Of a DNA stretch of 64,000 nt, positions 56,868 to 64,000 are shown in pieces. Origin of the DNA: Dactylonectria macrodidyma (taxonomy: Eukaryota > Ascomycota > Sordariomycetes > Hypocreales > Nectriaceae). Position 1 is the first letter of the stretch. Every line of letters starts with the position of its first letter. The stretch lies in the NCBI GenBank assembly GCA_020744425.1, contig JAGMUV010000027.1, forward strand, positions 124,001 through 188,000. The letters are read 5' to 3'. The notes beneath the pieces were generated by a model that made no database searches, was not told where the DNA came from, and saw only the letters and a program-made list of their open reading frames with translations. The translations under genes and the position numbers were made by a program.

Positions 56868-59800
56868 TTATCTACGTACTGATCCATTGCCATGGCCATT
56901 CTTGGTATTATGTGACATGTACGGATTCCGTGTGAGCACCTGTCGTTTCCGAAGCTCCTGATCCCTCGTCTTCATCTTCATGCCATCCGGGGGAGACCCG
57001 TAGACCAGGTGATTACGATCAAATGGTGCATCCAACATCAGACCGTCGAGCGTTTTCACGCGAGAGACAGCCACGTAGCTTAAACCAGTCTGAAAGTCCC
57101 GGCAGGACAGATCTGTAACTATCATGTCTTCGGTGATGCTTTGTGACTTGTGCACGGTAATTGCGTAGCATACGATCAGGGGAAACTGGGTGCGAGCGCA
57201 GAGAGTGGCTCCGATGAGGAAGTCCCTCTCCACTGGGAGAATCGGCACAATCCTCCTGCCATCAGCGGTGGTCAGGAATACCGGTCCGCTGTATTTGTCA
57301 AACTCCATCATGATAACACAGGGAGGGTCTTGGATGGGGTCGGCCCCAGGTGCCCAGCCGATATCGTAAACTGTGCCGCGAGCGCCGTTGCAGAGGCCAA
57401 CTGGCTGCCAAAGGTTGGACGTCAGCATCAGACGGGAGCCAATGCATATGGGGATCTGCTTCGCAAGGTTGCCCGCCTTGTCATCAGGCGCAGCAGCCGC
57501 GCCGGGGCCGACGTTCTTAGCCATGACCTGGATGACTGGCCGGGTGAGGCGGTCGAGGTGATAGTGGTTATATTCGTTCACCCTATCTTTAGTAGCGTAT
57601 ACTCGTAAGGCGTTGACAAACCTTGCGACCTCTTGATCGTCTAGTTTTGCCTGTACGCGGCTGGAAAGGAGCTTCCAGGACTCCACAGATAGTTGAAGCA
57701 GCCGCAATTCCCCGAGAGCTAGGCGGAATGCCTCCTGATCGTCGCCACGCTGCCGCTGGACAACTTTCAAGAAGACCGATTTATTGAATCGCCTATATGC
57801 GTTTCTGCCCTTGATCTCTACTCCCTGAACCTCTTTATCGTAATAAAGCGGCTTCTGCAGCACAGGGGGAAGCTGAAAGAAGTCACCAACCAACAGGATG
57901 CTCAGGCCGCCAAAGAACTCTTCGTTCTTATTCGGGAACGCCTCTCGGAGACGGTCATCGATCCAAGATAGCTGACGCAGTCCCAGCATGCTCTTCTCGT
58001 CAATGATCAGATACTTGATATCTTTAAGCTTCTTCTGGAGCTGGGCCTTATCAATGGCTGAGAGAGGCTTGAAGTCCTTATTAATTGGCAGGTGCAACAG
58101 GGAATGCAAGGTAGTGCCCGAAATCTGATTTCCCGCGACGCCCGTGGGCGCGGCACGCCAAACAGGTGCCCCCCTCCCCCGTGTCGCGGCTTGAAGGTGC
58201 GCCGAGAGCAGGTAAATGAGGTATGACTTGCCAGTGCCGCCTCCGCCATCCACATGGAGTAACAACTGGGAGGGATCCCGGGACAGGAAGTGGCCCATCA
58301 CCGTGTCGTACACCAGGCGCTGCTCTGGATTTAGGGAATCGCGAGCCTCCAAGGGCTGATCATCCACATCAAGGTCAAGGGTGTTTTCCGCTTTGCGTTG
58401 CTTCCAGTAGTCGCTGTTGAGAATGCCATCATCGGTATACCGCCCAACATGAGGGGTCCAATCGTAATTGATGTCAATGTCTCGGCGGCCGAGGATGTCG
58501 ATGTCCTCTTCCTCCAGTGGGCGGTCAGGTAGCATGCGGGCGAGTTCATGCCAGTCCTCCTCCGCGATGGGCTCCTCATGGATCTCAAGCTCAAATTCAT
58601 CCTCCTCTGCCGTCAATTCGTCCGTATCTGGCTCCCCATAATGATCGTCCGCATGGGTGTCGTGGTGCTGTCAGCAGTGCATGTACGCAGCCGTGAAGGA
58701 ATCGAACCGCTGCCCACCTACAACGAGCAACTCTTCTGGAGAGCGATGTGGATGAACCATCATCAATTTAACACGGCAGAAGTCATTAAACTGGGAAGAG
58801 GCCTCCATAGATTTGTATCGAGGGAAGTAAGACAGGACTCTCTTCTTCGCTTGAGCAGCGAGTCTCCTCCACGTGTTGAGATTGTACGATTGCAGGTATT
58901 CGAGATAGGTTATATCCTCATGCTGGTCCTTTCTCTCTAGATATTTCCTGTAGCTGCCGGTGGCCTCGTTGACATCTCCGTCCACACGATACGAACGTGC
59001 CTGTCGCTCTAACGGACGGCAGTCCACGGTGACAACCATACGGGTGCCTTCTTGCAGCGGAATGTTAAGCAGCAGATGGGAAATCTCCTGCGCCGAGTAA
59101 TCTCTCTCGGCGATCAGCTTGTTCATGAGGCGAGAGGAGAAGGACAACAGGGGCTGAACGTGCGATGTATGAGGTAAGACCTGGTCCGCAAGCCGGGAGA
59201 AAGACTCGGTCTTCTTCTCAGCTTTACTGCAATACTTCGCAGCATATGTAATAACCGCCTGTAAGCTGGTGCAAGGAGATATGTCGATATTGGCTAGCCA
59301 GCCTAGGATAATCGCAGGATTGAAGTTATTCATGAGGCTGTCATTTCGGGCCGCCTCAAAGACATAGTACGATCTGCCTTCCTTCCTGATCACTGCGGCC
59401 AGCTCCCGCAAGGCACGAGGGAAGTCAAAACGACACTCCCTCTCTGGATTGGCAACGTTGGCCGCCTCGATATCCGCAGCGGCACCTTCCATGTCCCTCG
59501 CCAGATCACCGGTTCTCTTCCTCACGCGCAAGCAGTACGTGGTATTGCACTTGTGGCGCTGGCAACGGTTGACGATTTGTGAGAGCCGCAGGAATGTCAT
59601 CTCTATGCTCAGGGGATCCACGCTCAGGGGATTACCCTCACCCTGAGGCATAGTCCTACTCGGCTCAGGGTTAATGGCAGTGACGTGGAATCCCCATGTG
59701 CGTGCAAATACATCACGAGCCGCTTCGTCCTCCATGTCGGCTCCTGGACAATTATCCATCCAGTACAGGCCGTGGTTGTGTGGGCTAATTACCACGGCCT

Positions 59801-62565
59801 TGCCATTCGTACCGATCCCAGTAATCTGTGATGCTGAACTTCTTACTTAGCACGATGTCCCGAAAGAGGGTGTATCGGCGGTAGAAGTGGAAAGCAGCAA
59901 TGTGAGGGTTCTGCCGCAATAGGCGGCGCGACAGAGCCATCCTCTCCGGCTCGGTCACGGCTAACCAGTCTTCATATTGAGGCATGTGCTGGTAGAGACT
60001 CCGCCAGTGTAAATCTGCCGGGCTAAACGTGATGAATGCTCCGGGACAGTCAAGGTTATAGGCATATGCCTCAAGTTCCTGCCTCTTCTTGTTCCAGAAG
60101 GGACGCGTACCGCGAATGGACACCGCATGTCTTGTGATCGAGTTGATCAACGCTTGCGCCTCGAGGTCCTCGCTCTGTTCAAGCGCCTGAATAAGCTGCT
60201 CTCGTGTAAGCGGCTCATGCATGCCATCATGTTGCTTCACGAAGAATTTGGACCGTGCGCGTGCCTGTGACCGCATCAGGGTGTTGAAGGCAACGAAGCG
60301 GAAGGTTGGGTGGCGTGCAAAACGCCCGTCATGCCAGCGCATCGCATGCTCGATGTAATCCCTATAATCAATAGAGCGTAACCGAGGTTCAACAAAGTCC
60401 GCTCTACCGTCTGGAAAGAGGCAGGGAAAGGCTAAGGAGAGCAGGGCGTGCGACCGGTTGAACTCATTGATCGGCGTATGGCGTATGTTCGGGAGCTCCA
60501 GCTCGTGTTGCACTTGAGTCTGGGGTCTTAGAGGAAGCCCCGGGCCATCTTCCGGTCCTTCGGCGAGAATGGTCCGGAGGGCATCGAGCTCCGTATCTTT
60601 GGCCAAAAGATCTGGCACTGCAACCTCGTCCTCTAGGTCTGGTTCTGCCTCCTGATCATCCTCAGGTCCAACGTCTGTGGCCTCCACCTGACTTCGAGGG
60701 ATAGCATCCAGAACATTGCCGTCCTGAGGCAATTGACTCAGCCGCTCTTCGTCGATGACGATACATCGATAGCCAGGATGATGGCGCCGGAGGTAGTTAA
60801 GCCATATGGCAACCGGCTGGCGGCGCACACGGAACTGGCGGGTAAACTGTCGGCTAAGCATTGCGTGGGACGACGTATTCGCAGGACGGAGTAGCACAGT
60901 GTTCAACTCCTGAGGCAAAAGCGGGAGCTGGTCGTACACCAAACCAACCTCACGGAGAAAGTGAACTACGTGCCCCCGATATTTGTACTGCTGCCCTCGC
61001 ACAAGCATAATGTTCACGTGGACGTGAACACGGGCAATCAAGGACTCTTCGATAGGTGTGAGCTGGGGCAATTCAGTCGGTACAGGGCCAAAATCGAGCT
61101 GGTTATCCGCAGAGAAAAAGTACGGCTCGTCGGGGCGACGCTCCTCATCCTTTCGACAGCAACGCGCACAAATGCCCTCCGAGTCTATCCTCATCTGGAA
61201 CCAGCGCTCTCGGCATCTACTGCAGTATTGCATCTGGTCATTGTCAAGCGTGGTCCAGAACTCGCGAAGGATGGCCTTATCGCGGTCAGTCAAGGCGCAA
61301 GCGTCGAGGTCCCCATTCCACACTGGATCTTGTGCGTGGAACACCGCCGATTGTTCAGGTGAAATCATCACTGGACTCCGATACCGTCGCGGCGGCCGTG
61401 GAGGTTGAGCTTGCGTCTGAGATTTTCTCGGCCGCCCTCCCGTACCAGGGGCAGGGCCACGACGACCACGACGACCACGACGACCATGAGACGGCTGTGC
61501 GGAAGGCTGCCTCGAGCGACGGGGAAGAGGGCTCTTATCCACTGACTCATCCTCATTCTCGTCGTTCTCGTCTTTGTCCCCTGGTTCAGAATCGCACTCT
61601 ACCCCCAATTGCTCGAGATACCTCCGTGGCCGAGCAGGCGAGAGAAGCAAATTGAAGTAGTCTTCGGCGTCAATATCGGATTCAGAGAATTCTCCCTTGT
61701 CACCCATATTTATCCCGTCCCGTTCTGGATGTGCGCCATGACCGTCGGCTAATCCAGTGGTTAGCCTGCACAACGACGATGATCACGGCCAGGGATACCT
61801 TCTCTAGGCTCATGAGGAACTGCAAAGGCGCCCAGTTGAGATATCGAGGGAGTCAGGGAGACAGTCTCCCCTGCACGGCGCCGTGAACGATGGTCGCGCT
61901 GTATAGCCACCTGCCTTGCCTTTGCCTCAGCCTTGGAGGCATCATCTTGTGAGTCTTTCCCGCCCTTATGGAACCTAGAAGCCAAGTAAGAGTGCTCAGC
62001 ATCAGTTGTGCTGCTTGGGACAGTAGATGGATCAGAATTTGACGTGATTTGATGGGTCGTTGGCTGTACGGTCGGTGAGGGAGCAAGAGTCCGGAAGTTG
62101 CGCAAGCTTTGTTGGGTTGGTGGGATTGGCGTCCCCAGCACCACCTGCGGCTGGCTAATTGGCTCTTCAAATAACCTCCTTGCCGTGTGAAGTTGCCGTA
62201 GCCTCTCTGGCGATGTAGGCTGGGTTCCGGATCTCTCATTAGGAGGCGATAGGCTAGCATCTCCGTCGGTTCTTTTGAGGGCAGATCTCTCAGCTAAGGA
62301 AGGACGGACGGCCAGGTTCCTCAACGTCAGGACCGCACCTTTGGACCTGGCACGCTTGATCAGGTTAGGGAGGCATATAGACGATACCAATGATGTCAAT
62401 TACCTCGGAATTGCGCTGGTCCCGGCATTCCAGGCAGGTTGTAGTTTGATTGGCAGATTTCCTCCTGCTAATGAAGTCACTTGCTGGTTTTATTTGGTTG
62501 CAAGACGGGCAATGGACTCCAAAATCAGATCCAGGGCTCATATTACCCCTAGAATCGGAATCCAT
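56868..62565 (-). pseudogene. Helitron RepHel protein, broken
   Basis: Starting at ATG 62565, exons run through about 62400 and 62370-61810. After an intron with GCTAACC branch and TTAG acceptor, the frame runs from about 61750 to 59785. Rep blocks include LSLAFPCLFPDGRADF, AFITFSPADLHWRSLYQHMP and RYEWQGRG. There AATT appears inserted: GRG is followed by a stop, while SPHNHGLYWMDNCP, the HUH motif, continues in another frame (to 58671). A TGA at 58671-58673 interrupts again. The Pif1 helicase follows, with GGGGTGKSYL (Walker A), LIIDEKSMLG (Walker B), GDFFQLPPV and TVHKSQSIT, ending at 56868. Two lesions make this copy non-autonomous. Confidence 0.82.
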
Positions 62566-62643
62566 CCTCAGTCGTACGGTGCATCGGGATCGATAATGGA
62601 AGAAAGGTTGCTTGGCCAAGCAAACGAACAGATCGCCAGGCAA
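56868..62643 (-). mobile_element. Helitron rolling-circle transposon
   Basis: The minus strand encodes, in order, an N-terminal zinc-finger exon (CPSCNQIKPASDF, CLECRDQ near 62400-62500), a Helitron_like_N region, the HUH replication-initiator region and a Pif1-type helicase. This is the standard RepHel order. Terminal TC and CTRR ends could not be placed with confidence; the 5' end is upstream of ATG 62565 and the 3' end is near 56.4-56.9 kb. Confidence 0.85.
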
Positions 62644-63455
62644 ATTTGGCGATGGTAAACAAAGAAGTAAACAAAGAAGCAGTGACAGATGGTGGCTGGC
62701 GGATACCCACTTTTTCTAGAGCCGCCAACCAATCCAGCCTTCTTTAGCGACCGGCAATACAAATTCTGGACCAATCAGAAACTTTTGGCCAATCTTGCAC
62801 CAAACCCTCATATTCGGAACAGGGGAAGGCGCACGTCCGCCGGGGGAAGTCGGAAGTTGGAAGCTGGGCGAGGCGGGCAAGTTGGCGGCTCCCTTGCGCT
62901 GAGTAGCCTTTCGGTACGAAGCTTGCAACTAGAGCCTGTTTTACTCAAATGGTGCCTGCTCCCCAAAGCCTGCTGCATAGGTCTTATTGGCTACGCAAAA
63001 CAAAGGTAACACACACACGCGCCCTATTGGCCAAGTCTCTTCGTCCACCTACCCAGAGCCGACCACTTAAAACCGCGCCCTCTTCTCAACACGTGCAGCA
63101 ACCCACTAGTGGCACGATTTGAAGAGTTTAATGCGGAACTAAGAGCTAGCCAATAGGGTGAGGGTCAATACTTGAGACAGGATCAAGAGACTGCGGTATA
63201 GACGGCACGGGGCTCGAAGTCCTGCTACAAGATATCAAGATGCAGGTATGGATGCGCACGTACGGAGCACGACGCGAATTTTTCGCAATAGTTTTCTGGC
63301 AAGTGCAGACGCGCCAGGTTGAGTAAACAGACCTTCCCCGTCTTCCTAAGGGCGCAGTGGACCAATGGGGGCACTGAAACAGTAGCCCATTTAGGCCAAC
63401 CCAGACCGATCCAGAATACCCTAGACCGACCGGTCTGACCGGTCTGTCCGGTCTG
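62644..63455. other. No recognisable gene
   Basis: Between the Helitron N-terminal exon and the LINE fragment. At the right edge ACCGGTCTG is repeated (63421-63457: GACCGACCGGTCTG, ACCGGTCTG, CCGGTCTG), a short palindromic cluster at the junction with the LINE fragment. It should include the Helitron 5' end. Confidence 0.45.
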
Positions 63456-64000
63456 TTAGCCACAAATGTTCTTGGCCACGATGATCGCCTTGATCCTCTT
63501 CAGTTCTTCCTCGTTCCTACCGATGACCCTCAGGCGGTTGGTATTTCGCCCATCTCTGGTCACTGCAACGCATCGCCAACTAGGTTGGTCGCTAGAGGTT
63601 CGCATTTCCTGTTCAATGGTCCTGCGAAGCACTGCTGGTGTAGTATCTCCAATATGATCCTCGGGCACCCTGGATGTGTCTACTGTGCAGAACACCGGTT
63701 CCGGAGTTGCCGATCGAACCGTGGATGGAATTGGATTGGCAATACTAACAGGGGTTATTCCGGCAGCATCCACATATGTCTTGCTAGGCGATCGTGCTGC
63801 ATAAGCATTGTTTATGATATCCAACTGTAGCTGGGTTTGTTCCAGCTCGCAGCAAACCTGGGTAAGCTGCTTACAGGCTTGGGATAACTCTTGTGCCATC
63901 TGGGCCGTGGTCCTAGCGACTTCTTTAGCCATACGGTCGTGAAGCTTTGTAAACTCGAGCTGAAACTCGGCCTTCATGATTTCCATTTTCTTATTGAAGT
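63456..64000 (-). pseudogene. LINE ORF1 N-terminal fragment
   Basis: The minus strand is open for 176 codons: a coiled-coil-like start (EIMKAEFQLEFTKLHDRMAK and QACKQLTQVCCELEQTQLQL), a Ser/Pro-rich linker, then SWRCVAVTRDGRNTNRLRVI and EEELKRIKAIIVAKN. The last part matches the region where the LINE ORF1 piece at 41610 begins (LKKIKTIIEVKKA). Translation ends where the LINE similarity stops (63456), so this copy lacks its 3' part, unlike ordinary 5'-truncated LINE copies. Confidence 0.75.

Overview
The window reads as a transposon-rich accessory region of a filamentous ascomycete (Pezizomycotina, most likely Sordariomycetes; the genus cannot be fixed from this sequence alone). The grounds are short 48-65 nt GT-AG introns with CTAAC/CTAAT branch sites, fungal gene families (HET-E-type NLR, Zn2Cys6 and C2H2 regulators with fungal_trans-like bodies, SatP/GPR1-FUN34 transporter, GFA, sugar porter), and fungal Copia, hAT, Tad-type LINE and Helitron elements.

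Layout. 1-414: end of a hAT transposase. 2338-4156: Myb/SANT-like protein followed by decayed tandem copies. 5316-8060: NACHT-WD40 NLR that has lost its P-loop and effector domain where a Copia fragment (8137-8480) abuts. 8976-11583: dead hAT. About 11600-14449: hAT with an intact 817-aa transposase. 14385-23735: a gene group centred on succinate chemistry: succinyl-CoA ligase beta-like, a frameshifted SatP-type permease, a fumarate-reductase/tricarballylate-dehydrogenase-like flavoprotein, a divergent succinate-semialdehyde dehydrogenase, and a GFA/CENP-V protein. 27178-31683: RidA, an HD-domain (cyanamide-hydratase-like) protein and a sugar porter. 31.9-34.4 kb: inverted-repeat element plus relics of a GH88 hydrolase and an APH-family kinase. 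34452-41200: complete Copia (identical-looking 141-bp LTRs, AACAG target duplication) inserted in the APH gene. 41.6-46.3 kb: Tad-like LINE interrupted by a 328-bp hAT-type MITE. 47566-55277: second RidA, a frameshifted metallo-beta-lactamase-fold hydrolase, and two intact, divergently transcribed transcription factors. 56.5-62.6 kb: an inverted-repeat element and a frameshifted Helitron. 63456 to the edge: LINE ORF1 fragment.

How genes may work together (inference). SSADH makes succinate, the flavoprotein could interconvert succinate- or tricarballylate-like acids, the ligase beta could link succinate to succinyl-CoA, and the permease would move succinate/acetate. RidA and the HD hydrolase suggest nitrogenous, reactive substrates. 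On the right, RidA, the MBL-fold hydrolase and two regulators look like a detoxification or catabolic module whose hydrolase is now broken. I spliced all multi-exon genes by eye; where phases close across every exon I say so. Identity statements rest on motif recognition, not database searches.
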